A stretch of 64,000 bases of DNA from Burkholderia sp. (lineage in GTDB: Bacteria > Pseudomonadota > Gammaproteobacteria > Burkholderiales > Burkholderiaceae): positions 1 to 64,000 of the forward strand of contig JAIRVP010000069.1 in assembly GCA_031253835.1 (NCBI GenBank), read 5' to 3'. How positions within the stretch are numbered: the stretch's first letter is position 1; each line of letters opens with the position of its first letter. A program made the translations under genes and the position numbers. Below, in pieces: positions 1 through 9,798 of this stretch. The notes below the pieces were generated by a model that had not been told where the DNA came from, did no database searches, and was given only the letters and a program-made list of their open reading frames with translations.

Positions 1-1
1 C

Positions 2-877
2 TGCGGCTGGGTCGCCGGCTGCCCGCGCTGCAGCGCGTATGTCGTGCTGCACAAGCCCGAGCATGCGCTGCGCTGCCATCACTGCGGCTGGGAAGCGCGG
101 ATTCCGCGATCGTGCCCGGAATGCGGGAACGTCGATATCGCGCCGCTCGGGCGCGGCACGCAGCGTATCGAGGAGGCGCTCGTCGAGGCCGTGCCGGGCG
201 CGCGGATCCTGCGGATCGACGCGGACAGCACACGGCGCAAAGGGAGTGCGCAGGCGCTGTTCTCGGACGTGCATGCGGGCGAAGTCGACATCCTGGTCGG
301 CACGCAGATGATCGCGAAGGGGCACGACTTCCAGCGCGTGTCGCTCGTCGGCGTGCTCAATGCCGACACCGCGCTGTTCTCGCACGACTTCCGTGCGAGC
401 GAGCGGCTGTTCGCGCAGCTGATGCAGGTGAGCGGCCGCGCGGGGCGTGCCGGGCTGCCGGGCGAGGTGATGGTGCAGACGCGCTACCCGCGTCACGCGC
501 TGTACCACGCGCTCGGGCGGCAGGATTACGTCGGCTTCGCGAATTCGACGCTTGGCGAGCGCCGCGACGCGCACCTGCCGCCGTTCGTCTACCAGGCGCT
601 GCTGCGCGCCGAAGGGCGCACGCTCGACGCGGCGCTCGCGTTCCTGCTGCAGGCCGCGGCCGCATTGCCGGGGCTGCCGGGCGCCGATCGCGTGACCGTG
701 TACGACGCGGTGCCGATGACGATCGTCAAGGTCGCGAACGTCCATCGCGCGCAGTTGCTGCTCGAAAGCGCATCGCGGGCGGCGCTGCAGCATGCGCTGC
801 GCGCGTGGCAGCCGGAGCTGCGCGCGCTGAAGGGCGTGCTGCGGTGGAGCGTCGAAGTCGATCCGCTGGATATCTGA
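2..877 (+). CDS. priA: Primosomal protein N' (PriA helicase), C-terminal part
   Basis: The reading frame is already open at the window edge, so this is the 3' part of the gene, about 291 residues. The visible part starts in the PriA zinc-binding insert: Cys pairs in CGWVAGCPRC, then CHHCG and CPECGN. Helicase lobe 2 follows, with the GTQMIAKGHDF motif, a VSLVGVLNADTALF segment and an arginine-rich SGRAGRAG stretch, all typical of PriA. PriA is a superfamily 2 helicase that reloads the replisome at stalled forks. The stop is TGA. A 358-bp regulatory gap separates it from putA, so they are not obviously co-transcribed. Confidence 0.95.
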   Translation, partial: CGWVAGCPRCSAYVVLHKPEHALRCHHCGWEARIPRSCPECGNVDIAPLGRGTQRIEEALVEAVPGARILRIDADSTRRKGSAQALFSDVHAGEVDILVGTQMIAKGHDFQRVSLVGVLNADTALFSHDFRASERLFAQLMQVSGRAGRAGLPGEVMVQTRYPRHALYHALGRQDYVGFANSTLGERRDAHLPPFVYQALLRAEGRTLDAALAFLLQAAAALPGLPGADRVTVYDAVPMTIVKVANVHRAQLLLESASRAALQHALRAWQPELRALKGVLRWSVEVDPLDI

Positions 878-979
878 GCGGCGCGCTGCCGCATTGAAGC
901 AGCCCGGTCCGCCGGGCACCGCCCGACTGTCCCTCGTCGCGCGCCCGGACCGGGCGCCGCACCGCGTCACCCCACCCAG

Positions 980-1156
980 TGCAACCCGTTTTCGGCCGCC
1001 TCCGCGCGCGCCGCAGGTTGCACACGCGTGCCGAATCGGCCCGATCAGGGAAAACACCGATCCTCCGACCACGGGCAACCCCTAGGTTGCAACCGCATAA
1101 GTGGCTGATTATATTGACTAACTTGTGGGTGCAACCTACCGTGCAATTTGGTTGCA
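980..1156. promoter_or_regulatory. Cluster of GTTGCA sites, probable PutA autorepressor operators
   Basis: The hexamer GTTGCA or its complement TGCAAC occurs at 980-985, 1017-1022, 1086-1093 (both strands overlapping inside GGTTGCAACC), 1130-1135 and 1151-1156. E. coli PutA binds this hexamer through its N-terminal ribbon-helix-helix domain, and the putA gene immediately downstream encodes such a domain. The last three sites cover the most likely promoter region. Autoregulation is inferred from that family knowledge. Confidence 0.75.
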
Positions 1157-1180
1157 CCTTTTTATTGCGTGCCGTAGGAT
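1152..1180 (+). promoter_or_regulatory. Candidate putA promoter
   Basis: TTGCAC at 1152-1157 and TAGGAT at 1175-1180 are separated by 17 bp. The -35 overlaps the last GTTGCA site, so a bound repressor would exclude RNA polymerase. An alternative -35 (TTGACT at 1114-1119) has a poorer -10. The match to consensus is modest and the assignment is an inference. Confidence 0.4.
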
Positions 1181-1235
1181 TTCGCGCATCCTCTTACACC
1201 ACATTGCCGGGCTCGCACCGGCGCACGAACCCACC

Positions 1236-4200
1236 ATGGCAAGCACGACTCTCGGCGTCAAAGTCGACGACCTTCTCCGCTCGCGCCTCAAGGACGCCGC
1301 TGCGCGTCTCGAGCGCACCCCCCACTGGCTGATCAAGCAGGCGATCTTCGCGTATCTCGAGCGGATCGAGCACGGCCAGTTGCCGCCCGAGCTGTCGGGC
1401 CACAGCGGCGTGACGGAGCTCGCCGACGGTCAGGCGGCGGACGGCGACGACGACAACTCGCCGCATCCGTTCCTCGAGTTCGCGCAGAACGTGCAGCCGC
1501 AATCGGTGCTGCGCGCGGCGATCACGGCTGCGTACCGCCGCCCCGAGCCGGAATGCGTGCCGTTCCTGCTCGGCCAGGCGCGCCTGCCGGCGAACCTGCA
1601 GGCGGACGTGCAGGCGCTCGCGACGAAGCTCGTCGAGGCGCTGCGCGAGAAGAACTCGGGTGGCGGCGTCGAAGGGCTGATCCACGAGTTCTCGCTGTCG
1701 AGCCAGGAAGGCGTCGCGCTGATGTGCCTCGCCGAAGCGCTGCTGCGCATTCCCGACCGCGCGACGCGCGATGCGCTGATCCGCGACAAGATCAGCAAGG
1801 GCGACTGGCGCTCGCACGTCGGCCATGCGCCGTCGCTGTTCGTGAACGCGGCGACCTGGGGGCTGATGATCACCGGCAAGCTCGTGACGACCAACAGCGA
1901 AGCGGGCCTGTCGTCGGCGCTCACGCGCCTGATCGGCCGCGGCGGCGAGCCGCTGATCCGCAAGGGCGTCGACATGGCGATGCGCCTGATGGGCGAGCAG
2001 TTCGTCACCGGCGAAACGATTTCCGAAGCGCTCGCGAACAGCCGCAAGTACGAAGCGCGCGGCTTCCGCTACTCGTACGACATGCTCGGCGAGGCCGCGA
2101 CGACCGAAGAGGACGCGCAGCGCTACTACGCGTCGTACGAGCAGGCGATCCATGCGATCGGCAAGGCGGCCGGCGGCCGCGGCATCTACGAAGGCCCGGG
2201 CATCTCGATCAAGCTGTCGGCGCTGCATGCGCGCTACTCGCGCTCGCAGCAGGACCGCACGATGAGCGAGCTGCTGCCGCGCGTGCGCGCCCTCGCGCTG
2301 CTCGCGCGCCGCTACGACATCGGCCTGAACATCGACGCGGAAGAGGCCGACCGTCTCGAACTGTCGCTCGACCTGCTCGAGGCGCTGTGCTTCGACCCGG
2401 ATCTCGCGGGCTGGAACGGCATCGGCTTCGTCGTGCAGGGCTACCAGAAGCGCTGCCCGTTCGTGATCGACTACCTGATCGATCTCGCGCGCCGCAGCCG
2501 TCACCGCCTGATGATCCGCCTCGTGAAGGGCGCGTACTGGGATACCGAGATCAAGCGTGCGCAGGTCGACGGCCTCGAAGGTTATCCGGTCTACACGCGC
2601 AAGATCTACACGGACGTGTCGTACCTCGCGTGCGCGAAGAAGCTGCTCGCGGCGCCGGACGCCGTGTACCCGCAGTTCGCGACGCACAACGCGCACACGC
2701 TGGCCGCGATCTACCAGCTCGCGGGCCAGAACTACTACCCGGGCCAGTATGAATTCCAGTGCCTGCACGGGATGGGCGAGCCGCTGTACGAGGAAGTCAC
2801 GGGCCGCGACAAGCTGAATCGCCCGTGCCGCGTGTATGCGCCGGTCGGCACGCACGAGACGCTGCTCGCGTACCTGGTGCGCCGCCTGCTGGAGAACGGC
2901 GCGAACACGTCGTTCGTGAACCGCATCGCGGATAAAGCCGTGCCGGTGAAGGAGCTGGTCGCCGATCCGGTCGACGAAGCGTCGAAGGTCGTGCCGCTCG
3001 GCGCGCCGCACGCGAAGATCCCGCTGCCGCGCAACCTGTACGGCGACGAGCGCCCCAATTCGATGGGCCTCGACCTGTCGAACGAGCACCGTCTCGCGTC
3101 GCTGTCGTCCGCGCTGCTCGCGAGCGCGCACTTCCCGTGGCGCGCGGCGCCGATGCTCGACGACGACACGCTCGCCGACGCACCGGCACGCGACGTGCGC
3201 AACCCGGCCGACCAGCGCGACCTGGTCGGCACGGTCAGCGAAGCGACGGCCGAACACGTGAGCGCGGCGCTCGCGCATGCGGTCGCCGCCGCGCCGATCT
3301 GGCAGGCGACGCCGGTCGACGCACGCGCCGACTGCCTGGTGCGCGCAGCCGACCTGCTCGAAGCGCAGATGCACACGCTGATGGGCCTGATCGTGCGCGA
3401 AGCCGGCAAGTCGCTGCCGAACGCGATTGCCGAGATCCGCGAGGCGGTCGACTTCCTGCGCTACTACGCGGCGCAGATCCGCGACGAATTCTCGAACGAC
3501 ACGCACCGTCCGCTCGGCCCGGTGGTCTGTATCAGCCCGTGGAACTTCCCGCTCGCGATCTTCATGGGCCAGGTGGCCGCGGCGCTTGCCGCCGGCAACA
3601 CGGTGCTCGCGAAGCCGGCCGAACAGACGCCGCTGATCGCCGCGCAGGCCGTGCGCCTGCTGCGCGAGGCCGGCGTGCCGGCCGGCGCGGTGCAGTTGCT
3701 GCCGGGCAACGGCGAGACCGTCGGCGCGGCGCTGGTGGCCGATCCGCGCACGCGCGCGGTGATGTTCACCGGCTCGACCGAAGTCGCGCGCCTGATCAAC
3801 AAGACGCTGTCCGCGCGCCTCGACCCGGACGGCAAGCCGATTCCGCTGATCGCCGAAACGGGCGGCCAGAACGCGATGATCGTCGATTCGTCGGCGCTCG
3901 CGGAGCAGGTCGTCGCGGACGTGATGCAGTCGTCGTTCGATTCGGCCGGTCAACGGTGTTCGGCGCTGCGCGTTCTGTGTCTGCAGGACGATGTCGCGGA
4001 CCGCACGCTGACGATGCTGAAGGGCGCGATGCACGAGCTGGCGCTCGGCAACCCCGACCGGCTGTCGACGGACGTCGGCCCGGTGATCGACGGCGAAGCG
4101 AAGCAGACGATCGACACGCACGTCGCGACGATGAAGGACAAGGGCCACGCGGTCACGCAGCTGCCGTCGCCGGAAGCGTGCGCGCACGGCACGTTCGTGC

Positions 4201-5168
4201 CGCCGACGCTGATCGAGATCGGCAGCATCGACGAGCTGAAGCGTGAAGTGTTCGGCCCCGTGCTGCACGTGGTGCGCTACCGCCGCAGCCAGCTCGACAA
4301 GCTGCTCGAGCAGATCCGCGCAACGGGTTACGGGCTGACGCTCGGCATCCACACGCGGATCGACGAGACGATCGCGCACGTGATCTCGAACGCGCACGTC
4401 GGCAACATCTACGTGAACCGCAACGTGATCGGCGCGGTGGTCGGCGTGCAGCCGTTCGGCGGCGAAGGGTTGTCGGGCACGGGCCCGAAGGCCGGCGGCG
4501 CGCTGTACCTGCAGCGCCTGCTCGCGACGCGTCCGTCGGGCCTGCCGCGCTCGCTCGCGCAGACGCTGATCGCGGACGGCGCGGTCGAAGGCGATGCACG
4601 CGGCAACCCGGCGGCGGCGCTCACGACGCTGCGCGACTGGTTGATCGAACAGCGTGAGCCGGTGCTGGCTGCACGTTGCGACGGCTATCTGGCCCAGGTG
4701 CCGGCCGGCGCGACCGCCGTGCTGACCGGGCCGACGGGCGAGCGAAACACGTATACACTCGGCCCGCGCGGCACGGTGCTGTGTGTCGCGGCCACGCCGG
4801 GCGGCGCGCGCGCACAGTTCGCGGCGGTGCTGGCGACCGGCAACCGTGCGTTGTTCGCGGGCGCGGCCGGCGAGGCGCTGGTCGCCGCGCTGCCGGCGTC
4901 GCTGAAGGCGCATGCGGTCGTACGCAAGCAGGCCGATGCACCGTTCGACGCGGTGCTGTTCGAAGGCGACAGCGACGAACTGCAGACGCTGGTGAAGGAC
5001 GTCGCGCAACGGCCGGGCCCGATCGTGTCGGTGCAGGGCGTGTCGGTGGGCGCGTTCGAGAACGGCGACGCGGAAGATTACGCGCTGGAACGTCTGCTGA
5101 CGGAGCGCTCGGTGAGCGTGAACACGGCGGCGGCCGGCGGCAATGCAAATTTGATGACGATCGGCTGA
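1236..5168 (+). CDS. putA: Trifunctional proline dehydrogenase / P5C dehydrogenase / repressor PutA
   Basis: This enzyme oxidises proline to glutamate in two steps, and in its absence of membrane association represses put genes. The protein has 1310 residues, the usual size of proteobacterial trifunctional PutA. Domains in order: ribbon-helix-helix (about 1-47), proline dehydrogenase barrel (about 180-530), aldehyde-dehydrogenase-type P5C dehydrogenase (about 620-1100) and a C-terminal ALDH-like domain. The P5C dehydrogenase shows GPVVCISPWNFPLA, the base Glu874 in AETGGQN and the nucleophile Cys908 in SAGQRCSALR. The ATG at 1236 was chosen because the RHH domain starts right after it; an upstream GTG extension at 1125 has no family support. 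GTTGCA operators lie upstream. Confidence 0.97.
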   Translation: MASTTLGVKVDDLLRSRLKDAAARLERTPHWLIKQAIFAYLERIEHGQLPPELSGHSGVTELADGQAADGDDDNSPHPFLEFAQNVQPQSVLRAAITAAYRRPEPECVPFLLGQARLPANLQADVQALATKLVEALREKNSGGGVEGLIHEFSLSSQEGVALMCLAEALLRIPDRATRDALIRDKISKGDWRSHVGHAPSLFVNAATWGLMITGKLVTTNSEAGLSSALTRLIGRGGEPLIRKGVDMAMRLMGEQFVTGETISEALANSRKYEARGFRYSYDMLGEAATTEEDAQRYYASYEQAIHAIGKAAGGRGIYEGPGISIKLSALHARYSRSQQDRTMSELLPRVRALALLARRYDIGLNIDAEEADRLELSLDLLEALCFDPDLAGWNGIGFVVQGYQKRCPFVIDYLIDLARRSRHRLMIRLVKGAYWDTEIKRAQVDGLEGYPVYTRKIYTDVSYLACAKKLLAAPDAVYPQFATHNAHTLAAIYQLAGQNYYPGQYEFQCLHGMGEPLYEEVTGRDKLNRPCRVYAPVGTHETLLAYLVRRLLENGANTSFVNRIADKAVPVKELVADPVDEASKVVPLGAPHAKIPLPRNLYGDERPNSMGLDLSNEHRLASLSSALLASAHFPWRAAPMLDDDTLADAPARDVRNPADQRDLVGTVSEATAEHVSAALAHAVAAAPIWQATPVDARADCLVRAADLLEAQMHTLMGLIVREAGKSLPNAIAEIREAVDFLRYYAAQIRDEFSNDTHRPLGPVVCISPWNFPLAIFMGQVAAALAAGNTVLAKPAEQTPLIAAQAVRLLREAGVPAGAVQLLPGNGETVGAALVADPRTRAVMFTGSTEVARLINKTLSARLDPDGKPIPLIAETGGQNAMIVDSSALAEQVVADVMQSSFDSAGQRCSALRVLCLQDDVADRTLTMLKGAMHELALGNPDRLSTDVGPVIDGEAKQTIDTHVATMKDKGHAVTQLPSPEACAHGTFVPPTLIEIGSIDELKREVFGPVLHVVRYRRSQLDKLLEQIRATGYGLTLGIHTRIDETIAHVISNAHVGNIYVNRNVIGAVVGVQPFGGEGLSGTGPKAGGALYLQRLLATRPSGLPRSLAQTLIADGAVEGDARGNPAAALTTLRDWLIEQREPVLAARCDGYLAQVPAGATAVLTGPTGERNTYTLGPRGTVLCVAATPGGARAQFAAVLATGNRALFAGAAGEALVAALPASLKAHAVVRKQADAPFDAVLFEGDSDELQTLVKDVAQRPGPIVSVQGVSVGAFENGDAEDYALERLLTERSVSVNTAAAGGNANLMTIG

Positions 5169-5252
5169 TCATCCTTGCCGTTCGGATCAAACAAAGGAAG
5201 CGGCAAGGCGATCCCGAAGCCGCTCCATTTACCCTGGTACCAAGGAGATGCT

Positions 5253-6392
5253 ATGCAACACACGATGAAAAAGCTGGCAGGCGCGACGTTCGTCGCGGTC
5301 ATGTCGCTGGCGGGGACGGCCCATGCGGATGACGTGAAGATCGGTTACGCAGGGCCGATGACGGGCGCGCAGGCGCACTACGGCAAGGATATGCAGAACG
5401 GGATCGTGCTCGCGCTGGAAGACTTCAACGCGACGAACCCGAAGATCGGCGGCAAGCCGGTGAAGTTCATGCTGAACACGCAGGACGACCAGGCTGACCC
5501 GCGCACGGGCACGACGGTCGCGCAGAAGCTCGTCGACGACGGCATCAAGGGCATGCTCGGCCACTTCAACTCGGGCACGACGATCCCGGCTTCGCGCATC
5601 TACGCGAACGCGGGCATTCCGGAAATCGCGATGGCGACGGCGCCGGAATACACGCAGCAGGGTTACAAGACGACCTTCCGCATGATGACGTCCGACACGC
5701 AGCAGGGCTCGGTGGCCGGCACGTTCGCATCGAAGGATCTCGGCATGAAGAAGATCGCGATCGTCGACGACCGCACGGCCTACGGCCAGGGTCTCGCCGA
5801 CCAGTTCGAGAAGGCTGCGAAGGCCGGCGGCGCGACGATCGTCGACCGTGAATTCACGAATGACAAGGCGGTCGACTTCAAGGCGATCCTGACGAAGCTG
5901 AAGGCCGTGAAGCCGGACCTCGTCTACTACGGCGGTGCGGATTCGCAGGCAGCGCCGATGGTCAAGCAGATGAAGACGCTGGGCATCACCGCACCGCTGA
6001 TGAGCGGCGAAATGGTGAAGACGCCGACGTTCCTGAAGATCGCGGGCAATGCGGCCGACGGCACGATCGCATCGCTGGCAGGCCTCCCGCTGGAAGAAAT
6101 GCCGGGCGGCAAGACCTACGCCGACAAGTACAAGAAGCGCTTCGGCGAAGACGTGCAGACGTACTCGCCGTACGCGTACGACGGCGCGATGGCGATGCTG
6201 AACGCGATGAAGAAGGCCGATTCGACCGATCCGGCGAAGTACCTGCCGGTGCTCGCGAAGACCGACATGGCCGGCGTGACGTCGACGCACGTCGCGTATG
6301 ACGCGAAGGGCGACCTGAAGAACGGCGGCATCACGATGTACAAGGTCGAGAAGGGCGAGTGGAAGCCGCTGAAGAGCATCGGCGGCAAGTAA
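5253..6392 (+). CDS. Branched-chain amino acid ABC transporter, periplasmic binding protein (LivK-like)
   Basis: A periplasmic binding protein of the Leu/Ile/Val family (type I fold), 379 residues. It has an N-terminal signal peptide with a Lys-Lys start, a hydrophobic core and an AHA-D cleavage region near residue 24. The mature start VKIGYAGPMTGAQAHYGKDMQNG is characteristic of the family. The start at 5253 has an AAGGAG ribosome site at 5242-5247. The gene lies 84 bp behind putA and could be read from it; a CCTTGCCG/CGGCAAGG inverted repeat (5173-5180 and 5201-5208) sits in the gap. No permease or ATPase genes are adjacent, so it probably serves a transporter encoded elsewhere. The exact ligand is not visible. 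Confidence 0.9.
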   Translation: MQHTMKKLAGATFVAVMSLAGTAHADDVKIGYAGPMTGAQAHYGKDMQNGIVLALEDFNATNPKIGGKPVKFMLNTQDDQADPRTGTTVAQKLVDDGIKGMLGHFNSGTTIPASRIYANAGIPEIAMATAPEYTQQGYKTTFRMMTSDTQQGSVAGTFASKDLGMKKIAIVDDRTAYGQGLADQFEKAAKAGGATIVDREFTNDKAVDFKAILTKLKAVKPDLVYYGGADSQAAPMVKQMKTLGITAPLMSGEMVKTPTFLKIAGNAADGTIASLAGLPLEEMPGGKTYADKYKKRFGEDVQTYSPYAYDGAMAMLNAMKKADSTDPAKYLPVLAKTDMAGVTSTHVAYDAKGDLKNGGITMYKVEKGEWKPLKSIGGK

Positions 6393-6450
6393 GCAGCCTG
6401 ATGTGATGTGACGCACGGGCGGCGGTGAAGGTCGCTGTCCGGCGATCATG

Positions 6451-6488
6451 AAAAAAGCCACCGGGCTGCGAGGCCGGGTGGCTTTTTT
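6451..6488. terminator. Bidirectional rho-independent terminator
   Basis: A run of six A, a GC-rich stem built from GCCACC and GGTGGC around a small loop, and a run of six T. It lies between the convergent livK-like and acyl-CoA ligase genes and can stop transcription from both sides. Confidence 0.85.
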
Positions 6489-6505
6489 ATTGGCGTGTGC
6501 AGGTG

Positions 6506-8014
6506 CTAATCCCTGCGCACGCGCAGCAGGAACTTCTGCAGCTTGCCGGTCGGCGTGCGTGGCAGCGCCTGCGCGAACGTGAATTCGCGCGGGACCTTGT
6601 AGGCGGCCAGCCGCTCGCCGCAGAACGCGCGCAGCGCATCCGCGTCGGGCGCCGCGTTCGCGCGCAGCACGACGTGCGCGATGACCGTCTCGCCCCAGTC
6701 GGGATGCGGGACGCCGACGACGGCCGCCTCGGCGATGTCGGGGTGCGCGCCGAGCACATCCTCGACTTCCTTCGAATAGACGTTCTCGCCGCCGGTCACG
6801 ATCATGTCCTTCAGCCGGTCGACGATGAACAGATAGCCATCCTGATCGATCCGCGCGATGTCGCCGGTGCGATACCAGCCGTCCGGCGTGAACGCAGCGC
6901 GCGTCGCGGCCGCGTCGTCGAGATAGCCGAGCATCATGCAGCCGGTCTTCAGCCAGATCTCGCCGGTCTCGCCCGGCTGCGCGTCGATGCCGTCCATCCG
7001 CACGACGCGCAGGTCGACGCCCGGGCCGCCCTGGCGGCCGATCGAGCCGGCCTTCGCGATCTGCTCGTCCGGATACAGCGTCGTGCCGGCCGGCCCCGCT
7101 TCCGTCATCCCGTAAACCTGGAAGAACGCGTCGCTGCGATACGCGCGGGCGAGCCGCTCGGCCTGCGCGGCGCCGATCGGGCCGCCGCCGTACAGCCACG
7201 CGCGCACGCTCGACAGGTCGAACGCGCCGAAGCCGTCGATCGTGTCGAGCGGCAGCGTGTACGACACCGGTGCGCCGAAATACAGCGTCACGCGTTCGCG
7301 CTCGACGGCCTGCAGGAAGCGCAGCGGATGATATTCGCGCAGCAGGACGACGGTGCCGCCCGCGAACAGCGTGCCGCCGAACCAGTTGTTCAGCGGCGAC
7401 GAATGCCAGATCGGCATCGCCATCAGCGTGCGCTCGTGGCGGCCGATGCCAGTCGCGAGCGCCGCCTGCATCGCCGCGAGCGTCACGGTGCGATGACTGT
7501 GCACGCAGCCTTTCGGGCGGCCGGTCGTGCCGGACGTGTAGAGGATCTGCGCGATGTCGCCGTCGGCCGGCTCGATGCCCGCGAGGCCGTCGCGCGTCGC
7601 GCACATCGTGTCGAAGTTCGGCACGCCGTCGAGTTCGCCCTCGGTCACGAGCCGCCGCGCGGGATGCACGAGGCGCTCGACCACCGGCGCGAGCGCCACG
7701 TCGAACAGCAGCGCCTTGCTGCGGCTGTGTTCGAGCACGTAGTCGACTTCCGGCGCCTGCAGCTTGTGGTTGATCGGCACGAACGCCGCGCCGAGCCGCC
7801 AGGCGCCGAACATCAGGTCGACGAAGGCCGGCGTGTTGAAGCACATCGCGGCGACGCGGTCGCCGGCCGCGACGCCGAGCGCGCTCAGCACGGCCGCCGC
7901 ACGGTGCGACCGCTCGCGCGCGGCGGCGTACGTGATCGTCGCGGATTCGCTGACGAGGAACGGCTTGTCGGGCGTCGCACGGGCGGCGCGGTCGAGGGCG
8001 GCGACGAGGTTCAT
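6506..8014 (-). CDS. AMP-dependent acyl-CoA synthetase / ligase
   Basis: A member of the ANL adenylating family, 502 residues, activating a carboxylic acid as acyl-AMP and then acyl-CoA. The AMP-binding motif YTSGTTGRPKG lies near residue 165. Further core motifs are YGMTEAGPAG, the W-Y-R-T-G-D motif (DGWYRTGDI) and the C-terminal catalytic lysine region PTGKLQKF. The length is short-to-normal for a medium or long chain acyl-CoA ligase. It starts 60 bp behind the aidB-like gene on the same strand, with a GGAG ribosome site, so the two are probably one operon for fatty or branched acyl-CoA breakdown. The substrate cannot be read from sequence. Confidence 0.9.
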   Translation of the reverse strand: MNLVAALDRAARATPDKPFLVSESATITYAAARERSHRAAAVLSALGVAAGDRVAAMCFNTPAFVDLMFGAWRLGAAFVPINHKLQAPEVDYVLEHSRSKALLFDVALAPVVERLVHPARRLVTEGELDGVPNFDTMCATRDGLAGIEPADGDIAQILYTSGTTGRPKGCVHSHRTVTLAAMQAALATGIGRHERTLMAMPIWHSSPLNNWFGGTLFAGGTVVLLREYHPLRFLQAVERERVTLYFGAPVSYTLPLDTIDGFGAFDLSSVRAWLYGGGPIGAAQAERLARAYRSDAFFQVYGMTEAGPAGTTLYPDEQIAKAGSIGRQGGPGVDLRVVRMDGIDAQPGETGEIWLKTGCMMLGYLDDAAATRAAFTPDGWYRTGDIARIDQDGYLFIVDRLKDMIVTGGENVYSKEVEDVLGAHPDIAEAAVVGVPHPDWGETVIAHVVLRANAAPDADALRAFCGERLAAYKVPREFTFAQALPRTPTGKLQKFLLRVRRD

Positions 8015-8074
8015 CGGGGCTCCGGGCGGGCGAACGAAAGCGAACTCGGGTGAATTCGAGTGAACGAGCCGGCG

Positions 8075-9727
8075 TCAGGCCGGGTACGCGCGCTGCAGCA
8101 GCGCGGCGACATCGATCGCGTGCGGATCGAAGCCGCCGGCGATGCGGCCCCAGTCGGGCGCAGCGAGCCGTGTCGCGACGAACGCGTCGGCGACAGCGGC
8201 CGGCGCATCGCGGCGCAGCAGGCACGCCTGCGCGACGACCGCGAGCCGCTGCGCGAACACGCGGCCCGATGCTTCGAGCGTGTCGGCCGGCGCGGCGAGC
8301 ATCGTGCGCAACGCATCGAGCGCCGCGCGGATGCGCGGTTCGCCCGCGCCGAGGTCGGCGAGCTCGTCGAACAGCGCGGCGGCCGCATCGGGCTCGCGCG
8401 ACACCGCGCGCAGCACGTCGAGGCACATCACGTTGCCCGAGCCTTCCCAGATCGAGTTGACGGGCGCCTCGCGGAACAGCCGCGCGATCGGGCCGTCATC
8501 GACGTAGCCGTTGCCGCCGAACACTTCCATCACCTCGCCGGTCAGCTCGACCGCGCGTTTGCAGACCCAGAATTTCGCGGCGGGCGTGACGATCCGCTTC
8601 CACGCGCGTTCGCACGGCGAGTCGTCGCGTTCGAACGCGCCGGCGAGGCGCATCGCGAGCGACAGCGCCGCTTCGCTCTCGAGCGCGAGATCGGCGAGCA
8701 CGGTGCGCATCAGCGGCTGCTCGGCGAGCGCGCGGCCGAACGCGTGGCGCTGGCGCGTGTACGCGATCGCCTGCACGACGCCCTGGCGCAGCATCGCCGC
8801 GCTGCCGAGCACGCAGTTCAGCCGCGTATAGGTGGCCATCTCGATGATGGTCGGGATGCCGCGGCCTTCGTCGCCGAGCATGATGCCCCATGCATCGTTC
8901 AGCTCGATTTCGCTGCTGGAGTTGCTGCGGTTGCCGACCTTGTCCTTCAGCCGCTGGATCTCGACCGCGTTCTTCGTGCCGTCCGGCCGCCAGCGCGGCA
9001 CGTAGAAGCACGACGGGCTGCCGGCTTCGGTGCGCGCGACGACGAGGTGCGCGTCGCACATCGGCGCGGAGAAGAACCACTTGTGGCCGCGCAGCCGGTA
9101 TTCGCCGCCGCGCCCGCCCGCGCCGACCGGCGTGGCGAGCGTCGTGTTCGCGCGCACGTCGGAGCCGCCCTGTTTCTCGGTCATGCCCATGCCGAACCAG
9201 ATCGAGCGCTTGTCGGCGACCGGCACGTCGCGCGGATCGTAATCGTCGCTGTAGAGCTTGTCGCGCAGCAGGTCCCACAGCGCGGGCTCCTTCTGCAGCA
9301 CGGGGATCGCGGCCTGCGTCATCGTGGCCGGGCACAGCGTGCCGGCCTCGATCTGGCCATGCAGGTAGAAGCCGGCGGCGGTCGCGGCCCAGCGGCCGCG
9401 GCGCGTCTCGCGGAACGCGAGCGACACGAAGCCTGCGTGGCGGTACTGGCCGAGCAGCGCGTGCCATGCCGGGTGGAAGTCGACGCGGTCGATGCGCCGG
9501 CCGCGCCGGTCGAACGTGTTCAGTTCCGGCGTGTGGCGGTTCGCCTCGTCGGCGAGCCGTGCGGTGTCGGCGCTGCCGAGCCGCGCGCCGTACGCGTCGA
9601 GCTGCGGCACGGCCCAGTCGGCGCCTGCCCGGGCGAGCGCGTCGCGCAGCGCGAGATCCGTCGCGAAGAGGTTATAGTCGACGAGTTCGTCGAACTGGTT
9701 CGTGACGGCGTGAGTCGCTTCGGTCAT
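8075..9727 (-). CDS. aidB: AidB-type acyl-CoA dehydrogenase
   Basis: A flavoprotein of the acyl-CoA dehydrogenase superfamily, AidB subgroup, 550 residues (E. coli AidB has about 540). Matching blocks include FHPAWH, EAGSLCP-like EAGTLCPATMT, the flavin-binding GMGMTEKQGGSDVR, LVGHKWFF-like LRGHKWFFSAP, and NSIWEGSGNVMCLDVLR. AidB is linked in E. coli to the alkylation response; its own acyl-CoA activity is weak. Here the operon with an acyl-CoA ligase and a divergent TetR repressor points to lipid or branched-chain acid metabolism. The ATG at 9727 was preferred over 9748 because GGAG is well spaced in front of it. Confidence 0.9.
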   Translation of the reverse strand: MTEATHAVTNQFDELVDYNLFATDLALRDALARAGADWAVPQLDAYGARLGSADTARLADEANRHTPELNTFDRRGRRIDRVDFHPAWHALLGQYRHAGFVSLAFRETRRGRWAATAAGFYLHGQIEAGTLCPATMTQAAIPVLQKEPALWDLLRDKLYSDDYDPRDVPVADKRSIWFGMGMTEKQGGSDVRANTTLATPVGAGGRGGEYRLRGHKWFFSAPMCDAHLVVARTEAGSPSCFYVPRWRPDGTKNAVEIQRLKDKVGNRSNSSSEIELNDAWGIMLGDEGRGIPTIIEMATYTRLNCVLGSAAMLRQGVVQAIAYTRQRHAFGRALAEQPLMRTVLADLALESEAALSLAMRLAGAFERDDSPCERAWKRIVTPAAKFWVCKRAVELTGEVMEVFGGNGYVDDGPIARLFREAPVNSIWEGSGNVMCLDVLRAVSREPDAAAALFDELADLGAGEPRIRAALDALRTMLAAPADTLEASGRVFAQRLAVVAQACLLRRDAPAAVADAFVATRLAAPDWGRIAGGFDPHAIDVAALLQRAYPA

Positions 9728-9798
9728 CGGGTCTGTCTCCGGTCTCATGCTTCGCGGGCAGCCGGCGCCACGCCGCACGGAGTGCGCTTCGGCGCAGG

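Noticed and set aside
1125..1235. Upstream GTG start of putA
   Set aside because: The extra residues lie over the operator and promoter region and the family N-terminus begins at the ATG at 1236.
1194..5009. A 1271-residue open frame antisense to putA
   Set aside because: Arg/Val-rich translation with no family resemblance; such frames arise from GC3-rich codons of the real gene.
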